NCBI GenBank assembly: GCA_032433595.1
Contig: JASWJB010000006.1
Location: 186,001 to 250,000, forward strand
Direction of reading: 5' to 3'
From: Conoideocrella luteorostrata
Taxonomy: Eukaryota > Ascomycota > Sordariomycetes > Hypocreales > Clavicipitaceae
DNA length: 64,000 bases
This document shows, piece by piece, positions 34,916-46,498 of this stretch. Numbering within the stretch: the first letter of the stretch is position 1; every line of letters starts with the position of its first letter. The position numbers and the translations under genes were made by a program. Below the pieces are notes generated by a model. It made no database searches and had not been told where the DNA came from. It saw only the letters and a program-made list of their open reading frames with translations.

Positions 34916-37455
34916 CTACCACTCCAACGGCTCCTTCTTCTCCTCGCCTCTATTTGTCTTCGGCACCGGTACCGCTTTGGCTGCCAATCGTCCGCCCTGG
35001 CCAGGCCTCCTCAAGTAAGCTGACCCGTCCAACCACGGGGTCTCCTGCGTCATTTTCTTCTCAAAATCGGTAATCTTGTCCTCCATCTGCATTGTCAGGC
35101 CAATATCATCCAGGCCGTTCACCAGACAATGTTTGCGGAACTCCTCCACATTAAACGAGCAGATAGGGTCGCCGGCCGAGTTCTTAATCTGCTGGTTGGG
35201 CAGGTCAATTTCCACGTCACGCCCAGCCCGGGCCTCATCGGCAATGGCGTCAATGTCGGCCTTGTTGTCGATCGCGATGGGCAGCATGCCGTTCTTGAAG
35301 GTGTTGTTGAAGAAGATGTCGGCAAAGGATGGGGCGATGACGCACTTGATGCCGAAGTCGAGAAGTGCCCAAGGGGCGTGTTCACGGGAAGAGCCACAGC
35401 CAAAGTTGGCGCCGGTGATAACCAAGATCTTGGCATTACGATAAGGTTCCTTGTTAAGGACGAAGTTGGGGTTATCGGAGCCGTCTTGGTTGTAGCGCAG
35501 GGCGTGGAAAAGAGCAGTACCAAGGCCAGTGCGCTTGATGGTTTTCAAGAATTGCTTGGGGATGATGGCGTCGGTGTCGACATTGGCCATGTCCAGGGGA
35601 GCCGCGACGCCCTTAAGATTGAGGAACTTGGGCAATCCGGCCGACGCACCAGTGCTACCAGCGCTGATTGAGGTATTGGTATGCGGTTCTGAGTCTTCGG
35701 GCTGGTCGCCAATGACCTCGCGCTCGTGAGCATCGTCCGCAACTCTGCCATCAACGTGGGCCTTTCCTGATGTTGAAGGGTTGATGCCGGCCTCGACGTG
35801 AGGGCTGGCAGTGTAGTTAGACAGCTTGCGCACATCCGCTAGCTTACCGACTATGGCGGCGGCAGCTGCCATGACGGGAGACATCAAATGGGTTCGGCCG
35901 CCAGCGCCTTGACGACCTTCAAAATTTCGGTTCGAGGTACTGGCGCATCGCTCCTGAGGGGCCAGAATATCGGGGTTCATGCCCAGACACATGCTGCAAC
36001 CAGCTTCGCGCCATTCGAAACCAGCGTCGGTGAAGACTTGGTCAATGCCCTCCTGCTCCGCTTGGGTTTTGACGAGACCGGAGCCGGGGACTACCATGGC
36101 ACGCTTGATATTGGCGGCAACCTTCCTGCCCTTGACGACGCGGGCGGCGGCACGGAGGTCCTCAATGCGCGAGTTGGTACATGATCCAATGAAGACCTTG
36201 TCCACGACAATCTGCTCCATGGGAGTACCGGCAGTCAAGCCCATGTACTCGAGCATTCTACGCCCTGCAAGCTTCTTGGACTCGGTAGCGAACGTTTCCG
36301 GGTCGGGAACAACGCCCGTGATTGGGACAACATCTTCAGGAGAAGTGCCCCAAGTGAGAGTAGGGACGATGTCCTTCCCGTCAATAAAGACGTCGATATC
36401 ATACTTGGCGTTCGGGTCGGACTGCAGGGATCTCCAGTAGGCGGTTGCCTTGTTCCACTCATCGGAACCGTGTTTCGGGGCCAAAGGGCGGCCCTTGAGG
36501 TACTCAAACGTAACCTCATCAGGGGCAACCATACCAGCACGAGCACCACCTTCAATGGACATGTTGCAAATGGACATTCGAGCCTCCATACTGAGACCGC
36601 GAATTACGGAGCCACAGAACTCGATGACTGCACCGGTACCACCGGCAGTGCCAATCTGGCCAATGGCGTGGAGAATGATGTCCTTGGAGCTCACACCCGG
36701 AGCTAGCTCACCATCGACTTGGATTCGCATGTTCTTGCTGCGTTTTGTAATCAGACACTGGGTAGCCAACACGTGCTCAACCTCACTGGTACCGATCCCA
36801 AAGGCCAGAGAGCCAAAGGCGCCATGCGTTGAAGTGTGACTGTCACCACAGACCAAAGTCGTTCCGGGCAAAGTGAAACCCTGCTCGGGGCCAATAACGT
36901 GGACGATGCCCTGGCGTTTGTCGCCGAGACCAAAATAGGTCAGACCGAAGTCCCTGACATTTTCTTCCAGAGTAACACACTGGGTTCTTGAGTCGTCTTC
37001 CTCGATAAACGTGGCGATATCTTTCATGCCTTTTCTTGAGGTGGTGGGAACATTCTAGGCCGCGTGTCAGTAATGGACCGATACCGCGGAGGCACCTCAT
37101 CATCGCCAGAAACTTACGTGATCGGTGGTGGCCAGAGTGCAGTCTGGTCGACGAACTTTCCTGCCTGCATTCTTCAAGCCTTCAAAAGCTTGCTGCAAAC
37201 CGTCAGTACTCCCGCTCATCATATAGTATTCATCTCGCAAGTGTGAGGTGGTTCTTTACTTACAGGTGACGTCACCTCATGAACCAAATGTCTGTCTATG
37301 CAAAATGTCAGCAGGCCTCTCAGAGGTGGTCGCATCATTGTCGAACACAACATACCAATATACAGCAAAACTGTACCATCCAGCTTCTCATCAACAATGT
37401 GATTTGACAGCACCTTGTCGTACAAGGTCTGTGGGTTCCGCTCTGTGCCAGGCAT
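34916..37455 (-). CDS. LEU1: 3-isopropylmalate dehydratase (fused large + small subunits)
   Basis: Isomerises 2-isopropylmalate to 3-isopropylmalate, the second dedicated step of leucine biosynthesis. Exons 37455-37356, 37295-37264, 37192-37118 and 37054-34916 join in phase to 781 aa, the usual fungal size. The aconitase-fold N-terminal part has [34 protein letters not shown] and the 4Fe-4S ligands Cys in FIGSCTNSR and both Cys in [12 protein letters not shown] Ser/Thr-rich linker leads to the swivel domain corresponding to bacterial LeuD, with [14 protein letters not shown]. Exon 2 is only 32 nt, a likely annotation trap. Upstream, a CCG-N4-CGG element at 37881-37890 suggests Leu3-type control. 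Confidence 0.97.
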
Positions 37456-39067
37456 ATTGTGAGGTCGTTTCGAAAACGTATTCGTTCGGAAGGGGGAAAG
37501 TTAGAAGGAAGTGTCCAGTGTCAGTGCAAATGCAATGGGGCGAGAAGGAAAGCGCCGCCGACACAATTCGTATAGACCAAATCGTCTCCAATGCTTATAC
37601 AAGCCAAGGGCGGACTCGTCTGTTTTTTCGGCCGATTGGAAATGCGACGCTGTTGAGTGGTTGCACAGGATGTGGACGGGAATTATGGTGTGCAGAAGGG
37701 TCAAGTCTCTCTGGGTGTGACTGGCCAAGATAGCTTATTTGAATATGAAGCGCATCAATTGGACGCGAGCAGATAACTTTGCGGAAACAAATGCCAAGAA
37801 CAAACTGGCCCACATGAAGGTTTTATCTTCGACCTGAATGCCACGGCCGAAGGGCAAATACAAAGTACCTCTCCAGAGCACCGGCATCGGCGCCTCCGAT
37901 GATCGGACCTCGATTGCGAGCGCCCTCCGATGCGGCCACTGGGGAGCGTCCAGCACTGCTGAACTAACAGGCAATCCACCAATCCACAGCCCAGCCTCCC
38001 CCGCACCTGCCGCTACAACTGCACGAAGCGCGGGGTACTCGGGGCTTCTGTTCTGGTAGCCAGGCTGCACGGGTTGACAATTTAGCACGCTTCGGGGGCG
38101 ATTTTGGCACTTTGGCGCTCCTGGGAAGAGGTTCGCTCGGCAAACTCGGGCTGCGTAACTACTACGGAGTACTGTACATAAGTATCTAGGCAAGCGTGGC
38201 AACATGTCACCCAGCACTAAGCAAAAAGCACAAAGCACCAAAGCTGCCCCACTTGATCCATGATGTGTTGTACCGTAACTGCTCCGTCCTCGTACAGCAT
38301 TGCTAAATGATGCTCGCGGATTGGCTCGACTAGCGACGCCAACGCATGTCGAACGTCAGCGGTGCTGGATCGTCAGATTTGCGAGCTACGACGACGAGGA
38401 AAGGGAACAGTTACCCATTGGTCCATCGTTCTTTGTCCTATGTAAGTGGCCCTCTGCTTCCTCAACATGGTCGATGTATTCCGTGCGACTCTTTGAATGG
38501 GACTGACGGCCGGTTGTGTGGCCGAGAGCGCTTGAACACACGACGAGCAACAAGTTGGGGGGGGGGGGGACGACAGCGGGACAATGGGACAACGGAGGGT
38601 CGCAAGCCGCCAAACAGCCAATGCGGTGCTCGCAATTACACACAAAGCCCATGACCCGAGCCTTGCGGTTGCTCCGTAGAAATGGGCCGATGCATCAGCT
38701 CAGAGGATCATCACTGTCCCACGGAACAAAGGTCCAAGGCTGGCTGTGAATCCCTACAGCATATGCTGCGATGCCGATGACCGCAGGGACCCTTAAGGCT
38801 GAGGTGTATATCGGCTCCGATTCCCAGCATGACGCCAAACTTGGTACGACAGCGTGGGGCATCATGAACAAAATATGGGGAATCTCAATTTTGCAATAAT
38901 GACCGCGGTATTAATACAGAGTCGTTCATGCGGTCAAGTATCAATCTAATATGTATCGGTGACAACTCTACTCCATACAAACTACTGTCTTTACACCCGA
39001 GTCATTCCGTCCAAGCACCTCAAATCCCATACTGAGCAAGCCTTTGACCCCATAAGCCCATGACGCT
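37456..39067. promoter_or_regulatory. LEU1 promoter and intergenic stretch, 1.6 kb
   Basis: No coding region is supported. CCGGCATCGG at 37881-37890 resembles the Leu3 site CCGGNNCCGG with one mismatch, 426 bp upstream of the LEU1 ATG. One exact TACGGAGTA lies at 38163-38171. A 13-G homopolymer lies at 38557-38569. The right end is the 3' region of the gene ending at 39068. Confidence 0.45.
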
Positions 39068-42000
39068 CTACGCACAATATTCGTGCGCCAAACTTGTAAA
39101 ATACCACCAATAATCCATAACATACCGATAGACACTGTCCATTCGTTCAGTGAAAACTGCAAAGTTCTCTGCACACATCAATGCCAGTCTCAGCACCAAA
39201 ATGTAAACAGCGAGGAGGGCAAGCGTCAGTGGGGCGGCGAGCACCAAGGTGAAGCAATCGTCCAAAGTTCCCTCACTTCTACTCTGTCTAGTCCAGTACT
39301 CGGACTTGGAATGGAAGAACGGACTGACCCTCTCCCAATATAGGAAAATGAACGCGAGCAGGTGGCACCATACTAGTTCCAGACACTCTTGACCTGCATC
39401 CCAGGAATGGCCTTTGGCAATGTCTTCATGCGTTGTAGTTGAGGCAACATCACCCAAAGAGCTTTGACAACCATGGCCGGCGTCGCCTACGATGTTTAGA
39501 TCGGGGAAGCGTCCAGGGGCACGAACCAATTGTGTCACCTCGTCCGTTACGAACATATCTGGACTTTCCTTCTCCTTTGCCGCCGTCACGGCTTTTATAT
39601 CTTCTACGTCTTGCACATGCTGTACAGCTTCGGTCATGCCGGAAGGTCTTTTCTTCTTTGACACGATTTTTTCCGTTGTTGCCTCGGGCATACAATCCAC
39701 GTTTTGACCTCTGGATATGACTTCTGTGCCCTCTTCCTTTTTTGCCTGGCTTTTTGGCCTGAACATCGGCGTGTCCCATCTTCTGGCTCCGTCGAAATCC
39801 TTCAGAGGCATCATGTTCTTTTTCAACGGTGGTTTTATCAGCCTTGCCTTCGGCTTGCACTTCAATGTAGAAGCGATGTCGATGTCGTTGTTTACTGGCT
39901 TTGTCCTCGGCAATGAATTCGGCAAGATTCTTATCACAGAGCTTCCTAAGTTGCGTTCGGACATAGTGGCCAGCGGCAGGTCGTATATCACTTCTGTAAT
40001 TTGGTCTGCGGGCATGTGGATCTGAGGTTTCTCGATTTCTTGGCCGACTTTGGCTCGGAATTTCGCCTTTGGCAGATGTCGGTCGGAACCAGTAGTGGTG
40101 ATGATATGTGTGGAGGCACTCTCCGCTGGGGCTGGAAGATCTATTCCCCTGACTCTGCTTACAACAGCACCGCTGTTGTGCCTTTTTTCGCAGTTGCCTC
40201 TCACTTCTATGTGTCTTTTCGTTGTTATCCGGTCCAGCACATCGCCCCGCGCTTCTGGCATCTCTTCGATTTTTGGAGCTGCGCCCACGACGGGGATTTC
40301 CAGGGTCGCCTTGGACGGGCTCGCTGGGGCGTGCTGGGCAAGTTTGGAAGTAACCTCGATCCCCCAGTTGTCTGAAACCTTTGGAATCGACTCGAGACAT
40401 ATGACCGGACGCGCCTCTGGATACTGCTCTGTTGCTGTTGTCGTCTTTGTATTCATTATGCCGGCGCCGTATGTGTGAGAACTCCGCGATTGTCTCCTTT
40501 TCGACATCCACTGACCCCAGTTTTTCATGAGCTTCTTGCCAGGGCTTGCTGTGTGGACCAGATGTTCCTCTGTCTTTGCAGGTGGAATACCAACCTGGTG
40601 ACAGCTGCGCGCAGGTGCCTTTCCTTTGTGGTCGTTTGCCTTTCCTATGTCCATCCCTAAAAAAGATTCCGTCTGCTGTTCTGCAATAACATTGATGGTC
40701 TCCGTGTCAACCATTGGTGATTCCTCGTTTTTCCGGGCATGGGCAACTTCGTGTTCGGTGTCAGGACAATGCTTTATGGTTACGGTTAGTTGTGTGCCAC
40801 AATTGTGGTTTTCCTGCGGCTTGGATTCATCGGAATTGTCAAAACTTATGCCATTCACGAACAACTCCCAGGCCGATGGCCCCATCTGTTCAAGTTCCGC
40901 AATGCTCTTTCTACGCGGTGTTCGGACAATAGTAGCTGTGGACTCTGGGCTCTTGCCGAACTGGTCGACACCGCCCGATGCCACATGAGATGGAGCATCG
41001 TCTTTGTCCGCAACGGTGAGATCAATCAAGCTGAATTCTGAATCACGACGGCCAATAGTTGATTCTCCAATTTTCGATTCTCTGCCTGTTTGACGCTGAC
41101 GTGAGTGAATAATGCTAAAAGATCGTGTACATGAATCACTCACGAGATCCCGCCTCTACTCTCAAGACTGACTGGGCAATTGGGCTCAAATTCGGTTCTT
41201 GAGCTGACGACCACTGCCGTGCGTGCCGTTTCCACTTGACCGTTTTGTTGATGTCTTGAGCTTGCTCATTTCCCTTCTCTACATGGAGAAGCTTCTGCTT
41301 GTCATTCTTTGGGATGACCTTTTTCGCCTCCCTTTCACTCCTTTCTTTTGCTGTCTTGTAAGAATGCCTCGCACCTTTTAGAGTATTTTTCAAAACAAGT
41401 AACTTTTGCTGAGTCTCTTGACTGAGACTACTCCTATCACTATCCGATGGAGTTAGGATATCGAGCTGACCTGTCTCCGGGTTAAACCCCTGCACTCCCA
41501 AATAATCGCCACTCTCCTTCAGATTTCGTCGAAGTCTTCGTGCATCCTGTTTTACCTGGATATGCTGGAACTCTCTTGTGGGCAGAGATTGGGAGCCGGA
41601 TTTGGTAGCAAGCGTCCTCTTCTTTTCCGTGTCACTTCTCTGGTGGTGCTTTCCGTCGTCACGGAGATCCCAGCCCCACCCCTTGTCGACATACGTAGTT
41701 GAACTTGAATCGGGATGAGAATGAAGTTGTCCTCCAGGAGGTATATTCGTTGCCATGTTCCGTCCGACAGTATGATCTGGCACGCTCGTTGCGCCTGTTG
41801 GACTTCGCCTAGGTTGCGGCAACTGACGACGTGATTTGTGCTCGTCAGGGTGCTTCAGCTCCTCCTGGTCCCAGTAGCCTCGTCGACGAAAGGTGCCCCT
41901 ACGCTCCGGCCGATGAGCGGGAAGAATCTGTTTGACCCAGGACCTAATTGAAGAAGGCTTATGAATATCGGACGGTGAGTGCTTCCGATTTCTGTGCTTT

Positions 42001-42074
42001 TTGGAGGGACTTTGAGATGGTTGGGCTGATATTGAGAGCGGAACAGACACCTTGGGTGGTAAGAAAGGTGACAT
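39068..42074 (-). CDS. Uncharacterised 982-aa protein with C-terminal membrane segments
   Basis: Not assigned to a known family. Two long frames join across one 58-nt intron (exon 1 42074-41144, exon 2 41085-39068; GTGAGT donor, ACAG acceptor, phase 1) into 982 aa. Roughly the first 870 residues are polar, Lys/Arg/Ser/Glu-rich and probably disordered. They include a basic start (KKHRNRKHSPSDIHKP), DKGWGWDLRD, a helical charged segment rich in K/E (about 220-300) and several short basic patches. The last ~110 residues contain at least two hydrophobic stretches (LVWCHLLAFIFLYW; LVLAAPLTLALLAVYILVL). A tail-anchored membrane protein with a long disordered cytosolic or nucleoplasmic domain is inferred. 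Its minus-strand neighbour Nur1 is also a membrane protein. Confidence 0.75.
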
Positions 42075-42673
42075 GGTCCTGGAAGAAACACGGATCTGCC
42101 TGCCAAGTAGCTAGCTACTTTATGATTTCAGAGCTTTGGAGCACTGCCATCTAGCGAGTGTACAACGAGTGTGCAGCTGGCAACAGCCGGTTTCGAGTGC
42201 CTCAGCTGCGAGGCTGAGACTTTGACAGCCACAGGCGGATGTGATAAGAATAAGTGAGCAAGATGGATGACGCTCGAGCTGACGAGAAGACATTAGCAGT
42301 ACAACAACAACATTGCTCGGTTCTTACCCTCCCACAATTGCGCCCCCGTTCACCAAACGTACAGAGCAGCCTTAAAACCTCCGCAGACTGGGAAAGAGCG
42401 TTCAGCCGTAAGAAGAATCCCCGTCAAAACAGCAGACAAACCCAGCAACTCGGCCAGAAAATGCACCTTATTTAAATACCGACTTCATATTCAACTCGGC
42501 CAAAATCATCCAGATAGATAAAATCCTTGTATTAACATTGCTCAACCATACTGAAATGACGTCTGGCTCCAAGCCTAACCAGACATACAAACGCCCGAAA
42601 ATGCCTATTAAAACAATCATGTACCCCTAATCCCCCCTTTCCCCCGGCCCAAAGAAAATAGCACTTGATATGC
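42075..42673. other. Intergenic, 599 bp
   Basis: Promoter of the 982-aa protein gene and 3' region of Nur1, both on the minus strand. No further feature seen. Confidence 0.45.
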
Positions 42674-44184
42674 TTAACCCCTCCATCGCTTGGGAAATCG
42701 CTCAGCCGCCGAATGTTTCCCCATATTGGCAAACGGGTGTGGCGAGGTAGTCGCATTTGTGCTGGCGAGTCTCTTTGGTTCAAACTGTTTTGTCGGACTA
42801 CTTGGGGGCTCATAACCACGCTGTTCATATGCTGCCATTTCTCTAGAGTTGCGAGGGGAGGCATATTCGCTATGGTTCATATCACCCATGCTAGTTGTCT
42901 TTTTTAGGGGCGATCTATTATGTGAGAAAGCTCCCAAGTTCCCCCCAAACGTAGAATTTATGCCTGCTGTGGCTGCTACGGAGGTGGTGGAGGGAGAGAC
43001 AGCTGGAGTATACGCGACGGGCGTATCGTCTCTTGGATTATATCCAGCTGGTAAGCTATGTCGAAGGCCAGAGGAACGATGGTTGCTAACTGCGGGAGTA
43101 AACGCATCGGATCGTCTGCTAACTGTCCCGGGCGTGAACATCTGCGGCTTCATAACGTTGCTAGTAATGACACTCGGGCTGTTGTATCTGTGGATCGGTG
43201 TGGGTTCTTCTGAGCTAACATGAGGGTTCCCATGCGAAATAAACGATCGTCTGATGAGGGTAGTTGGCGTGCCAACTTGCACAAATTCCTTGGAAATGAC
43301 TGGTTGATCCTCCGACATTTGAGTTCCAACATCCCTGACAATGGGATGTATGCGAGGTTGAACAAACTTAGCATCGTACTCGTGAAAGACCTCCTTCTGG
43401 ATGATGGAGCTATCCTTGGCTTGTTGGGTATATCTCGATGATAGCAGAATCATCTGCACCGACAATACCACCTGCATTATCAAAGTGTTAAACACTGTAA
43501 CACTGGGACGAGGGTCCAACGGCGCCAGCGGTAGGGAGATCAGGTATATCAAGACATGCCCAGGGCTAAATAAACAAAGAAGCCGAATGCACACGGGGAG
43601 GGGGTCCCAGACAGACAGCTCCCACACATCTCGACTCTTCTGAGGGTGCGCTCGCGATTCCGCTGGCTCGGGGGATATCATATCCGCAATGAAGCGCAAA
43701 GGTGACGAGGCTACTGGAGAGGACTGCACTCGAACTCGTTTAGCAGACGACGTGCTTGGTTTGATATCAATATCGGCTTCGAATAATCTGTACTTCCTCG
43801 TTCTCGAAACGGTATAAAGGGCGTTCGTAACTGAAAATGCAACCAAGCCCCAGCACAAGGGATAAATCTTTCCATCCACGCGTTAGCAGTGCGCGTCAAT
43901 GCAGAAACCCCAAAATTTAGACATTTGCAGTAACTCACAAGAATTGACGACCAGCTCGAAGAGCCATCATCGCCAAAAATATCATCACTTGCTTGCCTGG
44001 ACACTGAGTTCGCTCGCACGACAAGGAACAAAAAGTTGAGTCCCAAACCAAGCTGCGTCCCGACCAGCCCCGAGTCCCAGTCCCGCGTTTCCATCTCTTC
44101 CGATAGCCAGAGTAGGAAGTCCATAGGATTGAGCACCGAAGTGATGCGCTCCAAGAGAGGGCGTCGTCGCACGAGTCGAGGCAT
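42674..44184 (-). CDS. NUR1: Nuclear rim protein Nur1 / Mug154
   Basis: An inner nuclear membrane protein. Yeast Nur1 works with Heh1/Lrs4-Csm1 in rDNA tethering and silencing; Mug154 is the fission-yeast name. Two exons (44184-43939, 43867-42674) give 479 aa. The conserved start is MPRLVRRRPLLERI, then NPMDFLLWLSEEMETRDWDS, hydrophobic segments, VTNALYTVSRTRKYRLFE, VRVQSSPVASSPLRFI, RDVWELSVWDPLPVCIRLLC and PLDPRPSVTVFNTLIMQV, all family landmarks. The C-terminal ~200 residues are Ser/Pro/Thr-rich and poorly conserved, with SP/TP sites that could be phosphorylated. The gene is divergent from the subunit F gene. Confidence 0.93.
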
Positions 44185-44840
44185 GATGGCGACTGATCAC
44201 GATAGATCACTGACTTCAGGATCTTAAGAAACAAAGCCACAGCCTTAGAAACGTATGGAACCCTGCCCGGTCTTCTAGCTGCTGAGGCGACTTGCTGCCG
44301 TGTCCCACCAAGAACGGACGACCAAGGCGATTTGCGCCGGAGTCCCTTTGTTGAAGGCGTGAGCAAGAAGTCCTTGTTTACACGGTCGTTTTCTTGGCAG
44401 CATTTCTGGGACCGTAGCGTAGCAACGTGCCAGGAGGGAACACCACTAGCACCAGAACGGCCTAACCTACATCATTATACTCTACGGAGTAATGGACAGC
44501 ATAAGATCTTGAGAGGAATATCTATGTCATGGTAGCAATACATATCAAATTTCAAGGACATCACACATTTGATATATGCAGCTAGTTATCTACACTTATA
44601 TATATTGACAATTAATTTGCGATGGACGGCTGCAGCCGTTCAACTGTGTCAAATGAGCCCGTAAGTACGGAGTAGGTAGTGGCAGACATGCTATGGAGAC
44701 CGGCACCAAAATGTGACGAAACAAACGCCACCGACCACTGCCTGACCCGCCCGGTGCATCACTCACGCTCTTCCTCAAGTCTCGAACCTACCTTGTCTTA
44801 CGACATTGCAACCGCCGACCATCGTCAGCCAACTGTCAAG
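44185..44840. promoter_or_regulatory. Divergent promoter, 656 bp
   Basis: Lies between Nur1 (minus) and the subunit F gene (plus). It carries two exact TACGGAGTA words, at 44483-44491 and 44666-44674; the second is 167 bp before the plus-strand ATG. Confidence 0.5.
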
Positions 44841-45415
44841 ATGGCCAACCGAGAAGACCCCACGAAACGAGAACTTATCGCCATTATCGGCGATGAAGTG
44901 AGTTTGCTCGTGGACGAGCGGCTAGACCCAGGCGGGTTGATTGTCCAAACGCGGCTGCTAACGTGAACAGGACTCAGTAACAGGTTTCCTTCTTCGTGGC
45001 ATCGGAGTGCGTACCATATCGGCGAGCGAAATCTTTAGAAGCTGAGAACACTAAGGAAGATTTTAGCACGTCACAACTGGAGCCGAAGCGGAAAGGAGTT
45101 GGGCTGTTATTAAAGACGAGGACGATAAAGCAGCCATCGAAGCTGCCTTTGACCGATTCACGACCAGAAAAGATATAGCTATTATCTTCTTTGTTCAAAC
45201 GGTTAGTCGAAATATCTGAGCAGACCCGATTCCATTGATTTTACTATACCGGGCTTCGCTGATATTGGAGACAGCTTGCCGAGAAGATACGACACCGCGT
45301 GGATCAGTTTAATGATATTTACCCGGCCATCATCGAGATTCCCAGCAAGAACCACCCTTATATCCTAGAAAATGACAGTGTGATGAAAAGAGTTCTTCAG
45401 CAATTAGGCAAGTAA
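44841..45415 (+). CDS. V-type ATPase subunit F (Vma7), divergent copy
   Basis: A central-stalk subunit of the vacuolar proton pump by homology. Four small exons (44841-44897, 44971-45006, 45067-45201, 45275-45415) give 122 aa, the normal subunit F length. The N-terminus is well conserved (LIAIIGDEDSVTGFLLRGIG, then HVT), as is IEIPSKNHPY. Positions that are nearly invariant elsewhere differ: the usual NQHIAE block reads VQTLAE, and the usual K-N-F-hydrophobic strand after HVT is replaced by an AEAERSWAVIKD stretch. Every splice junction is in phase and no stop occurs, so it appears functional. It may be a diverged paralogue of the standard VMA7, hence no symbol. Confidence 0.82.
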
Positions 45416-45809
45416 ATTGGTGGACTGGCATGGGAAAAAGAGTTGAAGGGCACCAATGGACCAGGCCTCCATGTGGACGGAGCAGTTTACACAATGCAAT
45501 TAGACTGCTACTTTTGGCAGATATATCATCTTATTTAATGCTAGGTGGTAAGCTAAGATAGAGATAGCCAGGTTATTAATATCCGTCCTGGTTTCAAGGA
45601 CAGTGTCTGTACAGCATTAACGGTCCAACGAGATCACGACATCTTCTTGAGGAAATCAAAACATAACCCTGTACTCAAAGTATTATTTAGTATCGCGCTT
45701 GTCAACCAATAAAAGTCTTTCAAGCCAAAGAAGCAAAAAGAGTATGCAAATGTAGCCTTGTCCATCAAATGCCGTATGCTGTAGCATGAAATCCGTCTCC
45801 AGTCTCTTA
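45416..45809. other. Convergent intergenic region, 394 bp
   Basis: AT-rich 3' regions of the subunit F and NPC2-like genes; nothing else seen. Confidence 0.5.
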
Positions 45810-46498
45810 TCACAACTCGCCATCCATGACATCAAATCCAGGAAGGCTGAACTGAACGTTAGCAGTCAAGCAAGTAATTCGGTCGCCGTTGGCAGCGAAT
45901 ACATCAGCCTCGACGTGGTATGTACCCTAGAAAAAGTATGTGAGTGGTTTGGAAGTAAAATCCCGTTGCTACGGAGATACGTACAGGAGGGATCTCCTTG
46001 GGCAGTTCAACAGTTTTGGTAATGAGTCGATCGCCAGGTTTCACGGGGCATTCCATGTTGACCTCATCCATTTGCTCACAGAGGTCAGCCGTGGTCTTTA
46101 GCAGTCGAACGTAGCCGTATTTCACAATCAGTTCGATGTAGGCGCCTTGTTCTATGGTCTTCAGAACCGTTCCATTGGCCTTGATAACCAGTTCTTTGCC
46201 ACTATTTCCGACCGTTTGTTAGTGCAATGCCTCCAAGCACACAGAGCCACATGAAGTTCTCATAATAGAGGTGAAGGAAATATACGAACGCAAGAGGGGG
46301 GTTAGGAGATAGATCAACGCTTTTGATATCAACATAGCCCTTTGTCTCCCTATCAGGACAGTGTTCCAATGGAGACTCGCCCGGAATCTTCAAGTCTTCA
46401 TCGAGAGTGATCGCCTTCTGAGCCCCCCCGTTGAAGAAGCTGAGTGCTGCGGCGGATGGTGCCACAAGAGCTGACAAGACGGCGGCAGAGACCCTCAT
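45810..46498 (-). CDS. NPC2: NPC2-like phosphatidylglycerol/phosphatidylinositol transfer protein
   Basis: A secretory/vacuolar lipid-binding protein of the ML (MD-2-related) family, moving sterols or phospholipids within the vacuole. Exons 46498-46290, 46201-45985 and 45926-45810 give 180 aa, standard for fungal NPC2. The ATG chosen opens a clean signal peptide (MRVSAAVLSALVAPSAAAL). The ML domain has IPGESPLEHC, YVDIKSVDLSPNPPLAGKEL, ADLCEQ, MECPVKPGD, PPGTYHVEADVF and ITCLTANVQF, with six Cys placed for the family disulfides. A longer frame begins at 46561, but it would bury the signal peptide behind a polar extension. Confidence 0.93.

Noticed and set aside
39450..40511. 353-codon minus frame inside the 982-aa gene
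   Set aside because: Shadow frame of the longer, spliced minus-strand gene; extremely Arg-rich and without a domain.
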